Shown: piece by piece, positions 1 through 12,659 of the stretch
How positions within the stretch are numbered: the stretch's first letter is position 1
Layout: each line of letters opens with the position of its first letter
DNA from: Holacanthus passer
Lineage: Eukaryota; Chordata; Actinopteri; Pomacanthidae
Direction of reading: 5' to 3'
Length of the DNA stretch: 64,000 nt
Assembly (NCBI GenBank): GCA_025331565.1
Contig: JAFREQ010000075.1
Location: forward strand, 248,001 to 312,000
Notes under the pieces: generated by a model
The model's input: only the letters and a program-made list of their open reading frames with translations
The model's database searches: none
Told to the model about the DNA's origin: nothing
Translations under genes and position numbers: made by a program

Positions 1-1440
1 AAGCATTGAAACTCCTTCTCTTCCTCGCACACACTGTGATTTCTTCATCACTCACCGAGCATCTTGCTACGCGGTCACATAACAAGTCCTCTATTTGTTC
101 GAGGATGCCCTTAAATATGAGAGAATACAACACCCAAGACGTTCTGCAATAACTGTTTTAATATCCTCTGTTGTGTCAAAGCTGGTAGATTTTATGAGCT
201 CTGTTCCCCTACCAAATTTTCTGGACCCGGCTCAGTTTAAAAAACCTACAAACGTAAATTATGAAGCCCATTTTAAGGTAAGCGCTCACTGGGACTTTAC
301 AGTGGGGGCTGCTTTGAGGTGTGTCCTTGTAAGTGGCAAGCATATTAGGTGCGTGTGTGTGTGTGTGTGTGTGAGAGAGAGGAAGAGAAAGTGAGACTTT
401 AAAAATACACTCCAGTCACACGACTCCAGCTTCGCCATGCAATGCACATGGGGAACAACTTTAAGCTTTTCTACAATGATCGGACTTCTAAGTAAACGTC
501 TCACCTTTTCTATTTAAAGCATTGCTGTAGTATCCCTAAATAATTCTGCCATGTCTGTAATAATGCAAGAATAATTCACAGGAATACTGTTTTTTGCAAA
601 CTTGAAGTCCACCTAATAATAGATTTTAAAAGTAAATTGAGAGCAGAATGTTTTACAAACACTCCATTGGGAGAAGAAGCGCAGACATCTTTAATCCTAG
701 AGGAAGGGACTTTACTGAACCTCAACCCCCAAAAACGTTAACTAGTTCAAGTCGTGCTCAAAACTGTACGATTTGATTCTTGTCTCAGAGTTTGTGTCGG
801 TGTCAAAATGTGTTTTGTTGTGATTGCAAACATAGCGTGTTGTTTGTTTCCAGACTGCAATGGGTAAGAACATAATCTACATATTTATGACTCTGTTTGA
901 TATCATTAATTTTATCTTTGATATATGCATTGGTGTGTGTGTGTGTGTTTCTGATTGATGTGCATTATGCTTCATCTCAGCATAAACTGCGAGCGAAGAT
1001 TAAAGGAAAATGGGGATTCAGCAGAACGCGCTTAGAGTTGGTTTGCACGTAAGCAAGATAAGTGAAAACAAAAATGCACACACATAGACACAGTGACACA
1101 CACACGCAGGCACACATACAGTGACTGAATCTTTTTCACATTTGTTTCATCTGGCTGATCCGTTGATATGTGTTTGTTTAAAAATCAGAGACACTGCAGA
1201 TGTCGGATAACCCTTGGCTTCTCTCCGTCTCTGTTTCTCAAATTTAAATGAGCTTCATCAGCATGGAACATTTCAGCATCTGTTTGCCAAAGAACATGGG
1301 GACAATTTAAAGAATGATAAATCATTGAACAAAAACACCATCATAAAATCACAATCAATTAATCAACAAGCAATCCATTATTTTTTTGTCTCTCTTGTCT
1401 CCGGTTAAGAAAAGAGGCTGTTTATCTTTCTGTTTCTACC

Positions 1441-1444
<4 letters not shown>
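1..1444. other. Non-coding stretch, no gene recognised
   Basis: This stretch is AT-rich unique-looking DNA with no exon I can support. An open frame at 95-394 is 99 codons, but its last third is translation of a GT microsatellite and the rest resembles no family I know. Shorter GT and CA tracts lie near 933-950 and 1078-1100. Confidence 0.6.
353..373. repeat. (GT)n microsatellite
   Basis: About ten GT units followed directly by a short GA run (373-381). It also generates the Cys-Val run in the overlapping spurious open frame. Confidence 0.9.

Positions 1445-1490
<46 letters not shown>
1445..1490. repeat. (TC)23 microsatellite
   Basis: An uninterrupted run of 23 TC units, a length usually polymorphic in fish. 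It ends in TGTCACTTGC, and nearly the same flank follows the CT/GT tract at 1977-2023. Confidence 0.95.
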
Positions 1491-1494
<4 letters not shown>

Positions 1495-1733
1495 ACTTGC
1501 CATCTTATTGAAATCTGCATGCTGCTGTATCCATCATATGTAATCATAGTATGAAATCCTGACTTTAGGGTGGCCATGTGAGCCTTATCTAGACAGAAAC
1601 ACAAACACCAATTGCATTTTAAATCAGAATCTCGACACAGTGTGCTTGTCATGAATGGGTATTATGTATGTATGATACATAAGGAGCTCCTCCAGCCTGC
1701 ATGTTTAACCCATGCAGCCTCAAAAAAAGAGTC

Positions 1734-1748
1734 ATATATATATATATA
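1734..1748. repeat. (TA)n short microsatellite
   Basis: An alternating TA run of about 15 bases in unique-looking AT-rich DNA. Confidence 0.8.
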
Positions 1749-1972
1749 ACATATTGTAGTGATGCCATTTACAACATTTAAATGCAATTCCCAGTAGTTA
1801 ATATGAGAAGAAATTTGGGCATCAATTATGCAGCTGTCATACAGGAAAGTAGTTTCTGCCAGCTAATATTTCCAAGATGAACAATGTCCATGATAGAGAA
1901 CTTTCAGAGGGTTGGACTCGAAAACAAATGAATGGAAGATGAACAACACCTGGCTCAATGTCAGGAAAGGGA

Positions 1973-1976
<4 letters not shown>

Positions 1977-2023
<47 letters not shown>
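1977..2023. repeat. Compound (TC)n(TG)n microsatellite
   Basis: About 17 TC units run into about six TG units and then TCACTTGC. The 3' flank matches that of the (TC)23 tract 500 bp upstream. Confidence 0.95.
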
Positions 2024-2180
2024 CACTTGCTTGAAAAGTGTGAAACTGGTGGTACGGTCTTGCAGTGTCAGTGCTCTAGATGCCAGAAGGCTATGAAAAA
2101 ATAAAATAGTCTCACTCATGACATCAAAACAAACAAAGTAACTAGTGCAGAGTTTTCTTTAATCCAAATCCAAGAAAATG

Positions 2181-2207
2181 TTTTTTTTTTTTTTTTTTTT
2201 TTTTTTT
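2181..2207. repeat. Poly(T) tract, 27 nt
   Basis: An uninterrupted T27 run. It could be the poly(A) tail of a minus-strand retroinsertion, but I see no recognisable retroelement body or target-site duplication beside it. Confidence 0.85.
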
Positions 2208-2543
2208 ATCAAACATCAATCACTCAAATTTGTGCAAAGTATAAATGCAGGCTAGTCACAGTAATACTCCTGACTTTCACCACCACACTCAATTTTGAAA
2301 AGCATTTTATGTCGAATAAACATAAGCCAATCTACATCCAAACCATGAGATCCCTATTTCTCTTATGGAATCTCGAATAATAAATGTATTTGCATTTCCT
2401 TCATATTCTGCTTCTAGTATTAAATTTCCCTGGCGATGAGCTATGTCACATTTCAGTGTTACCTAAAGTCGTTTTAAATGCATAAGCTACCATACGTTTA
2501 ACTGGATTATGTGCAGGGCCCGAGCCAAGATTTCCTGCAGGTG

Positions 2544-2559
2544 AAAAAAAAAAAAAAAA
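2544..2559. repeat. Poly(A) tract, 16 nt
   Basis: A simple A16 run. No retroelement body is recognised upstream. Confidence 0.8.
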
Positions 2560-4478
2560 TGGATATATGTAAATATTTTTGCACACAACACACTCTCTAG
2601 CTGCAATTTTGATGTACTGAAAATGGCCAATATTTCTTTAATTGATTTCATTATACTTTAAGTGAATGTTATGTTTCATTTAAAGGCAGTTTGATCTGGA
2701 GTTTTTCTGCATTAATGATAGAATTTATATTAAAAAGAGTAAATGTCATCACTGTCCAGTAAAACCCCATATCTCCAAAGTTGTACATGCTCATCTAAAA
2801 ACTCCCAAAACCCCATCAAAGCCTACTGGATTATGTCAAAAATGCAATTTCATCAAGCTTAAAAAATGCATCTTTTCTGAGCTTCTTAAAAGTTGACATT
2901 TTGTTGATACAGGGTTTTCTCTCAACACTTTTGATAGTCGATTGTAAACTGCAACTCCAGATCTCTAAAAAAATCAGTCCAGGACCAAATACACAGAATT
3001 TGATCTTAGCGTAGCTTTATTTCATTTCTGTATTAAAAGTGCACTATCACACAGCTTCAAACAGCTTCCACTCTGGTTCAGGTCATGCAGGTTTTACATG
3101 TAAATGAGGCAGTTCATTGTAGCCACTCTCTATCCATTTTTTGGTTTTACCTTTTCTGTAGCAGTTGAACCTGCAGACAGAGTGCCTATCCACACTGTGT
3201 TTAATTAATTAACAGATGGAGCTATTTGAAGCACATCATCCCACAATAATGTGGAATAATGCTGCACCATCCTATGAATGAAGAACTCGAAAAAAAAGAC
3301 GATAATAACACAGGATGAAAAGAAAAATGTTTTGATCTCCTTGGGGAAAGTAAGGCTACTGTACTGAAACTGAATTCTCAACAAATTATTTGATGCAACA
3401 AAAGAATGATAAAGAAGTGTTGTGCAAGTGACTGGCTAATGAGAGGGATCACGTAATTCTTGTTTATTTGGCAGGAAAAGTTTTAAAATTGGTATTTTGT
3501 TTTAGTTAGTTTTTGGAGTTAAAACTCTAAAAGTGGGCCCAGCTGTGGACCTGAGTGGATCTGAGCTAAACATACTATTCACTTTATTTCCTGGGAGAAG
3601 TTGGGGGTATTTTCCCCTTGAGTGATTGATTGATTGGTTAATTGATTGACTGATTTAAAGCCAGCACCCTGTGACCATTTGGAACTGCCTCATACACGTA
3701 TATGGCACATTGGCTGCAGCAGTCAGGTGTGGCTCATCCATGTGAAGTCATTCCAAACTGGAATTTGGGCAGATGCCACGGCACGCAAGAGGTAGAAGGG
3801 AACCATCTGTCACTGAGATATTAGTTTTCCCAGGAGGCACAGCGAAATGTAACATTTGGGCTCTGCTTATGACTTATTAATATAATTGTTCCATGATTGA
3901 TAACACACTCTGCTCGGTCCCCGTAGGTCTAAGGTCCAGGACAACTAGCCCACTTGTTTCTTCTGACATCGTCCCTTGAGGATTATAGATCAAACTTATT
4001 TCCAAAGACGCCCATGCTGGTATAGACTAATGCAACAATTGTGATGGATGGAAGCATGTGAGGTTAATTGGTAACCCAATTTACTGTTAATGGCTTGCAT
4101 CTGCTGTGCCTGGTACCTGTGTACTGCAACTAACTAATATTATACTTGACTTGCATAAAATGCTATTGTCACACACATCTTACGTTAGTATGAAGCTCCA
4201 AATTAAAGTAGCACAAAACTTAATTATTAACCTGCAGCGCTGAAAAGGGAACTGAGTTCTGAGGTTTCACCATTGTGGCTGGGAATGCTCATGTTTTATC
4301 AGTCATAAACACCTTCCTATGTGTGTACCTGATAGTGAAGTGAAAGGCAAGCAGGCAGTACATATACCACCCTGAGGCATACAGTGTTTGCACCAGAGGC
4401 AATTAATTACTGTGCCTTTACCACCACGATGAGGAATTGTCTGCTGAAGCCCAGGATTCAGATGTATACCTGCTGAGT
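2560..4478. other. Non-coding stretch, no gene recognised
   Basis: AT-rich DNA without a supported exon or recognised transposon. The only low-complexity element is a degenerate TGAT/TTGA run at 3623-3655. Confidence 0.6.
3623..3655. repeat. Degenerate (TGAT)n run
   Basis: Imperfect tandem TGAT/TGGT/TGAC units over about 33 bases, consistent with an old decayed tetranucleotide microsatellite. Confidence 0.6.
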
Positions 4479-4507
4479 TGTGTGTGTGTGTGTGTGTGTG
4501 TGTGTGA
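4479..4507. repeat. (TG)n microsatellite
   Basis: About 14 TG units. The run of Thr-His codons it creates on the minus strand accounts for an open frame there. Confidence 0.95.
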
Positions 4508-5517
4508 GCCTGTCTTACTCTTATCTTAATGCAAGTCGACTGGTGGTCTGATGGGAGGACCTGTAAAAACAAAGAGATTAATGAATAATGCAGGAATTGT
4601 GCAAACAAACACACAGACTAAAACACACACATGCGGACTCTGCAATAACACGTAGCCTCAAAAAATACATCAGGAGTCCCCAGTGTGTGTTTGAGTGAAT
4701 GTATGTGTGTGTGAGACGGAGAGGCTGAGAGAGTTTATGTGAAGGGTCCATTGCTGGGTCCACATTTTTCCCAAAGGGCACTGGGATGTTTTTGAGTGTG
4801 CTTCTATGGAAATAAAAGGGTTTTAGTTTAGAGGGTGGGTGGCAGGTAGAGGTAGAGAGGAGTCTCTCCACTGAATATTAATGACAGTCATACAGTGCAG
4901 AGCGATGTGTCTTTGTGACTTTGTCAAATATCAGTGTGATATCACAACAGCAGGCTGGCTTCACTGCCGTGGAACTGTGGGACTATGAAGAAGTGGAATT
5001 TTCTGTCATTTGTTTTGGATTTATATGTTACAGTGAAGGATCCATTTTTAGCTCTACATTGCCCGACTTGACAGTTCATAGCAAGTTTGGGGAAATATCT
5101 GAGGAGGTAAAGGTTTTAACTGTAATATTGCAGCCAAAAGGTATGTTTAGAACTGTGTTTCAACAGTGTGTGGTTGTTTTTAAGTCGCGTTTTACTCAAA
5201 AAATTTTAGCCCACATGTATAAATGTGACCATTTTATGATTATTCTCTTATAAAACTGATGCTGACTTTGACTAAAAACATAATAGCTAATCATTTCTCA
5301 AATAACCTGATAAAGAGGATTGGCCACATTTTCTGAGTTTCCCACTCTGCACATTGAGAAAGTAGACTGTCCCCAGAAAACCAACAGCATCAGCCATTCC
5401 TGCAAACACCCAAACCAACACTTGTTTACGTTCAGTTGACAAAAACCTTCAGCAGCTGTAGGAATTATGACGCTTGTCCATCAGGTGAAAAAGAAATAGT
5501 GTGATGTTGTCATAGAA
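4508..5517. other. Non-coding stretch, no gene recognised
   Basis: Short CA and GT runs occur near 4622 and 4683-4712. The plus-strand open frame at 4915-5253 (112 codons) has no recognised domain, and I do not see a convincing pair of splice sites around it, so I treat it as chance. Confidence 0.55.
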
Positions 5518-5549
5518 CCACAAAGTTTGCAGAGGGAAGGAGGTCAGGA
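5518..5549 (+). repeat. Direct repeat copy 1 (32 bp)
   Basis: A 32-bp segment beginning CCACAAAG and ending GGAGGTCAGGA. It recurs at 5862-5893 with five mismatches, and weaker similarity extends upstream of both copies. The pair brackets the 5799-5831 palindrome and may be parts of one old transposon. Confidence 0.7.
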
Positions 5550-5798
5550 CATGATGTGCTTTGCCACAGGTAATGCAGTAATGATGCAATGAGACCTTTA
5601 TTGAAGGTTTTGGTCAAGGCACCGTTAAGCATATGGACCCAAAGTGTGTAACGTGGGTGAAACAGCTAAGAATGTTTTCATGGCTTCATATCTGCTGGAA
5701 AATTTTTGCAGTAGTCTTGTGAGTATTTTTTTTTTTTGTTAGAATATTTTAGTACCTTTGCAAATTCCAATGTGCAGAAAAGCGTGAGCAATAGAGAC

Positions 5799-5831
5799 GT
5801 GCAGCCTGCTCAAATTTTGAGCAGGCTGCAC
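5799..5831. repeat. Perfect 33-nt palindrome (16-bp arms)
   Basis: Arms 5799-5814 and 5816-5831 are exact reverse complements separated by one T. The arms start GTGCAGCC and end GGCTGCAC. The sequence can form a stable hairpin or a cruciform. It lies 30 bp before the second direct repeat, and the homology stops sharply at both ends. Confidence 0.97.
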
Positions 5832-5861
5832 ATTTGTAATGTCGTAACTATTTACAAAGAG

Positions 5862-5893
5862 CCACAAAATCCGCAGAGTGAAGGAGGTCAGGG
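5862..5893 (+). repeat. Direct repeat copy 2 (32 bp)
   Basis: The partner of 5518-5549, with 27 of 32 positions identical, in the same orientation 344 bp downstream. Confidence 0.7.
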
Positions 5894-8033
5894 TGGTTGA
5901 ATGAGTCAAAAAAATGTAGGCCTGTGTTAGAAAGCAAAAAAGCAGACTGCTGCTTGCTTCTTATTGTCAGCATTGGTTTCTTTCAGCCTTGACCACAGTC
6001 AGGCTTTAAACTTAGTAAAAGAGTTATTATTGTATCATTTATCATTGCAATGAAGGCTCCATAACCTTAATGAGGTTGTCATTTTAAATCTTCACAAAAG
6101 TGATGTCAGTTCAAAAAATGATTCGATTTTTACAACAGCGATTTGTCGTGGTTTCGAAGACACAGACAAATGATGGATGTCACGTGTCACGCCCAGGTCT
6201 TAAATGGCATGCATTCCATTTATCTTGGAAATTACAAGCATAGACCCGGAGATTCAGCAGTCAAACAAACAGGTGGATGGAAGTCAAGGAACGTTGTTTC
6301 AGCAAAAGCCAAAGCATGGAATGTGACATGACCTCACAGAAATACTCAGTGATGATGGGATTTAAACAGTATGACAGCGCCTAATGTTTGCATGCAAGGT
6401 GCGACTCACAGAGAAGAGTAAAAAACCCTTTTATTGCGTCTATTGTGGCCAGTATTTCAGCACCATGGACAGAGCATGAAGGTCTAATTATCATTAGTCA
6501 TGTGTTTACTTCACAGAAAATAAGGAAATCCATGGAATTGCATGCTAATTTCTGGGAGGCAACCAAGGGATGTTCAGCACAGCAACAACAGAGCAAAACA
6601 AAAGGCAAATTTGGCACAGAATAGGCAAATGTAATGTAGTTTAAAGTACTAAGTCCGGACCACACAGACTGATTGCAGCCTTCAATAACATGTTTCGATT
6701 CATTGTTTACCAGCAAAATTCTTCCATAACACATTGTTGAAAATCATGGAGGAATGAACAAGTTCACTCACTGACATTCATTTTCGCTGATGAGTATATT
6801 ATGGACCCATCAATGACCTATTTTCTTCTCATAGACAAATAGGCCTGAATGAGCGCATATTGTGCAGACAGCAGGTTGTAATAATACTTGCATACAGAGA
6901 CCATGATATGCAGAACTTTCAGTTTCAATAAATGCTACTTCTTACCTTTTGGTGCTGTTGGCTGCTATTTGTTTAGTCCATAAGACGATAGTGTTTGGGC
7001 CTTAACTGATCTGTCACCAGATCATCCATGTGTAATGGATGTAGATCCACAGCCATGAACACGAGACAGGTCAATCTGTCGTCACTCAATGTTCTGAGAT
7101 TTTGAACATACACACATGCAAACAATGAAAACAAGCAAACATGCAATATCAATACCATAAAATACCATAATACTATATATATATATATATATGAACCCCA
7201 TTTACTACAAATGCACAGATAGTATTAATCTGCAGATATTTCATATGTTCAAAACAGGAAGATTATTTTCTCCTGATACTGAACATCCAACTGGAGCACA
7301 AGAGATTGTGAAACTGTGCACAAAGGTTGAAGCACAATGATAAATTAGGTGTGAACACAGCTTTACTGATATGCTGATTGTGGTGTGGGGAAACATCAGG
7401 TAATCTGCTGCGACTCCGAGGTCCTGTGGGCCATACAGAGAAGAGGCACTGAGTGTAGAAAGAGGGTGTAGAATGAGAGGAAGACTGGGAGTGGCACAGA
7501 AGAACAACAACAAATTGAACTTAAAGACCTGAAGGATGGATATAGTACATGGTTGTAAAAGGTGGAGTTGCGGCTCAGTTCCTGAACCTCAGGTAGCTTA
7601 GTTGAAAATTATTTGCATATTTAAACTTGTAACAGCACAAGCTAATGATCATTTTAGGACATAAGAAATCAGGTATGAATGAGAAGAACTACATGGAGAA
7701 GGCTTACCAAAAAATGTAAATGGTTACATCAGTTACCATAAAGAGATGGGGTTTTTTTCTTCCAGTATGAAAGGATTAAAAAGGATAAATAGTGTGTAAC
7801 ACAAACAAGGTGCTATGCATAAAAATGAAGCATGACTCAGGATTAAAACAGGATAGTTCCTGTGTTTTTAAAAGGGTACATTTCCATAAATTAGAGTGCC
7901 TTACTGGGATATGCCAGATTGGTATTATTTTCGAGAAAGCAATGTTTACAACAAATTTGGATATGAAAACTTTGTATGCACATACTACAGAAACACAGAC
8001 AGACAATTTCACCCATATGGTATTAATGTAATG
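5894..8033. other. Non-coding stretch, no gene recognised
   Basis: AT-rich DNA with a (TA)n run at 7174-7192. Open frames at 6143-6331, 6388-6624 and 7241-7513 are short, overlap or lie near one another on different strands, and resemble no family. Confidence 0.55.
7174..7192. repeat. (TA)n microsatellite
   Basis: A pure alternating TA tract of about 19 bases. Confidence 0.9.
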
Positions 8034-8035
8034 TA

Positions 8036-8530
8036 AAACCCAGATTCCAAAAAAGTTGTGACGCTGTGTAAAACATTAACAAAACAGAATGCGATAACTT
8101 GCTAATCCTTTTTGACATATACTCAGTTAAAAACAGGAAAAAGACAATATATTTAATGTTTGACCTCATCAACTTCATTGATTTTTGTAAATATCTGCTT
8201 ATTCTGAATTTGATGGCAGCAACACGTTTCAAACAAGTTGGGACAGGAGCAACAAAAGACTGTGAAAGTTGTGGACTGATCCAAAAACACCTGTTTGGAT
8301 CATTCCACAGGTAAACAGGTTCATTGGTAACAGGTGATAGGATCATGATTGGGTATGAAAGGTTCATCCTGGAAAGGTTCAGTCATTCACAAGCAAGGAT
8401 GGAGAGAGGTTCAACACTTTGTCAAACACATGATTGTACAGAGGATATTACCCAATTCTTTTGCAAATGATTGCATTCTGTTTATATTAATGTTTTACAC
8501 AACATCCCAGCTTTTTTGGAATCAGGGTTG
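8036..8530 (+). mobile_element. Tc1-related MITE with long TIRs
   Basis: A 495-bp non-autonomous DNA transposon. The two ends are inverted repeats of about 65-70 bp: the left end (8036 onward) reads CCCAGATTCCAAAAAAG, and the right end read backward gives CCCTGATTCCAAAAAAG. Both continue through a GTGTAAAACATTAA block and an ACAGAATGC block. TA dinucleotides at 8034-8035 and 8531-8532 fit the TA target duplication of Tc1/mariner elements. Internal blocks (GATGGCAGCAACACGTTTC near 8212, GTTGGGACAGGAGCAACAAA near 8239, GATTGGGTATGAAAGG near 8347) match the 5' leader of a widespread teleost Tc1-like family. No transposase remains, so this is an internal deletion derivative that would need a transposase supplied in trans. 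The open frames inside it are not genes. The family assignment is from memory of the sequence pattern. Confidence 0.85.
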
Positions 8531-9603
8531 TAATTTGTAGCTAATAATTATAATGTTTCACTAGACACTTCCAGTAGTATTAGGCTTTACATCTTATGGG
8601 GTAGTTAGTCTATAGGCCTATGTTTGTCACACTTTTATTCCATAACCAGGATCACTTTGCAGCATGTCCCCATTATGTAGTTGAGGCCTTACTGTTGCTG
8701 CCGCTGTGCTTTTCATTCTCGCATGCTGCTTATGCATTTTACAATGAAAATTATGGCAGATTTAACACTCATCTCTGTCTGACTTCTTTTTTTTTCAGTT
8801 GATGTGTTTTAAAATGGTAACCCTGTAAAATGAGTCTTAAATATGCACATATCCTGTCCCAGGCAAAAAGTCAGCACTCTCAGCATTTGATGATCCATGT
8901 AGGAGACATGGAAATAAAGAAACAAGAAACAGAGCTAGTGGGTCTTGGGGGAAAAAAGCAAAGTGTGAAGTCTCTTATTTCACTTGAACATAACCCTGTT
9001 TGGCTGCTTAGCATTTTTGGAACAAGCAAGACAAAGGCTAGATTTGTGTTTTATTGTTTGCATTTCTGAGCAGTGTACTTCACCTTTAACATTGCTAAAG
9101 TAGATGGTCTGAGGAGGAGTATATATGTTCAGTGAACATAACCTTATCTTGGATAGGTAAGTTTAGTTGGGTTTGCTGGACTATAAACCTCTAACATATC
9201 CAGCAAAGAGCAGGGCAGAGCTGCCAGCTGTAGCCTACACACTGATACAGCAGCGTGCGGGACCGGCCTCCACACAGTAGAGAAGTGCAAACGTAAAATG
9301 TGGCTACCTAATGAAATGTTCCTTGTCCTCGGAAGTAACACTGGATTAGGTTACAACTGTAGGTAGAGTGCCTAATTATTTTCAAGAGAAAACTGCTACA
9401 AGGAAGTCACCAGATAATGCTAGACTACATCACATACTCATTCACATATTTGTGATACATTGCATTGCGTATGTATATGTGATTTTTTTTTAAAGTGAAA
9501 AAAAAGTATGTAAGTATAAGTTACTGTAACTAGCTTCATCATAAATCATTTTTAATCTGCTATAATCTCATCAATGTGTATCTGAATATACCTCTAAATT
9601 CAA

Positions 9604-9620
9604 TTTTTTTTTTTTTTTTT
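9604..9620. repeat. Poly(T) tract, 17 nt
   Basis: An uninterrupted T run with no recognised retroelement body beside it. Confidence 0.85.
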
Positions 9621-10912
9621 AATGAAGGCTGTTTTCTGGACTATGGAACTTAAGTGCTGTGAAAAGAGAGGATCCAGACCCTGGAGTAAAGTCACTGCTG
9701 TGAACTGTCAACTCTGTTTTAAGAAAATGTACTCACTTAAATCAAGTTACTAACAGTGATCGCTTGCTTGTACACACACTCACAGATCATTCACCTTTCT
9801 GTCTGGCTGCTGATGGGTCAACTGACTGCTGTCCTCCTCAATGACCACAGTCAGCCCGAGAGCCACAGACATGTGACACCACATTCATTGAGAAATATTG
9901 ATCTTTCCGCAAGGGAGAGGAGTTAAGGTCTGCTCTATGAGTTGTCACTGTTGTGTGTCTAACTGGCATATAAAATATCATATTTAGTCATGTCACAGTT
10001 GATTTCCTCAGGATAGTTTCTCAACAAAAGTAACCCAACTTCTGTCAAGGGTTTGCAGCACAGAAGGACAGTCTCTTGTAAAACCAGACTGCACTATCCT
10101 CAATTAAATGCTCCCGTACTCACAAGCAGCTTGAGCTCCAGTTAACTGAAAGTCAATGTATACACCAGCATGTTTCAGATGAGAAAACCAAGTATTTTCA
10201 AACTTTATAGAGAAGGCTGACAAAGAACTTATTGGCAGTCCCTGGCTTCACATATAACAGCTGCTTAGTACAATCATAGTCTTCTACCGTTGGCCACTGA
10301 GCAGCTCCACTGGAGCGGTCAGGGGAGTTCAGCAGTTAGCTTAAAGGCAGCACATAAGTTGTTTTTGTGAGAGTTTCATTTCCCCGTCAGTCCAGCAAGT
10401 TTAGTGTAAGTCTTTGCAGAGCAATAAAGCTGTTACTGTTCTGAAATACAGTAATATAAGACCGACTAGAAAAGCCTTGACACACATACACCAGCCTGCA
10501 TCCCGTGACCCTATCCATCTCTTCCATGTCTTCCCCTTGTCTCTGAGCCTCACAGATCCTTCCAGAAATCCGGACATGAATGCTGGCATCACGGTCAGGA
10601 TGTCTGGACTCGGTGCCAGTCTCCAGTGCCACCACGATAACATGCCAACACGAATCTGTTATCATTCAAAGAGCAGCCATGATGTGACATTGAGCCCCGA
10701 ACAGCTGCTGATACTGAAACACATCCATTTGTTTTCCAATAAGCATCCACATGAGAGTGTAATGTCTCTTGGCCAGCACTTTACATGCATCTGTCCCATA
10801 GAAAAAAGGTCTGCCCTTCTGTCCATCTGATATACTTTGTCCTTAGGATGGAAGAAAACAATCACCCCATCTTTTCCATTCATGACGTCACAACTGTTAT
10901 ATAATAAAGCAG

Positions 10913-10927
10913 ATATATATATATATA
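10913..10927. repeat. (AT)n short microsatellite
   Basis: An alternating AT run of about 15 bases. Confidence 0.85.
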
Positions 10928-12638
10928 ATCACTGAAGGAGAGAACAAACAAAGGATATAATGAATGCAAGTAAAAACATGTCCCTCTTAATTGAAATGGG
11001 GTTCTGAGTCTCCAGCCAGTGAATGAGCCAAATAACAATGCTGAAAATGAAGATTTCCTCGTAATTTATCTGAAAAAAAAGGTGTCATTTTCTCTGCTTG
11101 TGTTTCCTCCACTACATCGCTCTGCTTTTCTTACCCCTCTCACAATTTCTCCGCCATTAAAAGACAGGTGTCAGCTCCTCTGTTTGAGTCTCAGTGTGCA
11201 ACAGGCTCATGAATATTGGTTTTACTTTCTGTCGACTTGTTTGTTTGGCCTGTGTATCCTGGACAGATGCAGATGCTCTTTGGAGCGATTATCAATCTGA
11301 GAAATGGCTCTTGCACAGATCCCTTTTCAAATACTCTTGAAATGAGCTTCCAGCTTGGCTTACCATACATTAGACTGCCTGATTATTCCAACGGATCCTT
11401 GCTGTGTATTCTGCACTTGCACATGGACAGCTATGAAAGAGAACTTGTGGAGAAAGAAAAAGGCTTGGCCTGACAGAATATTTTTGTGCTGCAACTCTTT
11501 GATTTTCTTAATCTCCAGCATTTGTTCTGAGATCTTCTCTGATCTTCTCTCTCGAATTAAATGATTTTTTTTCTTTCTTCAATTGTTTACCTGCCTACTT
11601 CTCTGCCTCTAGATCTTCTCACAATATAATCAAATAGCTGTAAGATGATACACAACATGTGTGACTGAGGGATCAAAGTCAAAGAAACATGGAGACAAAC
11701 TCACAGCCCTCAGCATGGCTTTGCATCATTTTTTTAGGGATGGCACCATTTCTTTTCTTTCAATCCAATATCAATAGGCTTTGAAACTACTAAAGATCAA
11801 ACTCCTCTCTGATTTTTTTTTCAGCAACAGCCATTAGTGAACATGTCTTCACCTTCACAATATTTGAGTTAGGCCATGTTCAGACTGTCACTGCACGAAA
11901 ACACAGTGCCCTCCTTTATTTCAATGAAACTCCTGCATTGGCACAATGGATGTCCTGACACAGAGGGTTTTGGCAACAACACATAGGGTTGCCCATCAAA
12001 AAAGTTGAACCCAGGCCAACATTTGCCACAACACAAGAGAACGTCGTCTGGAGACTCTTTGCCTTGGCCAATCATATATACATGCAAGTGCACATTTCTG
12101 GTAGATTGCTTAAGCTGGCATTGTGCATTTTACAAAATATGAATAGGACACAGGCAAACCTTTCAAAAGACAATATGCCATGCAGACCTGCACGTCCAGC
12201 AAGTTGATTGGAAGATTCTGTAATTGGGAGGTTTGTAAGGGAGACTAAAAAATGTCATACAAATAGTGTACACACGTGTAAGAGATCTCTTTCATGTGCA
12301 GCTCGGAGAAGCTTTGGTATTTCGAACCATTGTGGGGCAGCATGTCATGTTCTGTGGCAATAAGAATGGATGGAAGAATGGAATGGACAGGTTGCTTTGC
12401 AGGATGTTTTTCTAATTTTCTAAATAAGTACATATACATCTTTGTGTATAATTAGATCCTTATTTGAATTATAGCTCACATAAACGTATTGGAAACCCTA
12501 AATATTGCCTCCGTGCTGCTCTAGGCGTTTAAACTCACAAATGTATTCGTATTTCATTGTCTCCGGTCAAAAGAACATGTCCCTCTTGCCTGTTTTCATG
12601 GCATTTTTTTTTTTATTGTCTGTTGATTGTGTTTTTTT

Positions 12639-12659
12639 GTTTGTTTGTTTGTTTGTTTG
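12639..12659. repeat. (GTTT)5 microsatellite
   Basis: Five GTTT units following a T7 run. Another T run lies just upstream at 12604-12614. Confidence 0.9.

Noticed and set aside
95..394. Possible 5' exon at the window start
   Set aside because: No homology recognised, and the frame ends in a GT/GA microsatellite.
10414..10830. 138-codon plus-strand open frame
   Set aside because: No recognised domain, and two minus-strand frames overlap it. Likely chance.
11875..12200. Possible DNA transposon
   Set aside because: Its look is suggestive, but I found no terminal inverted repeats or target duplication.
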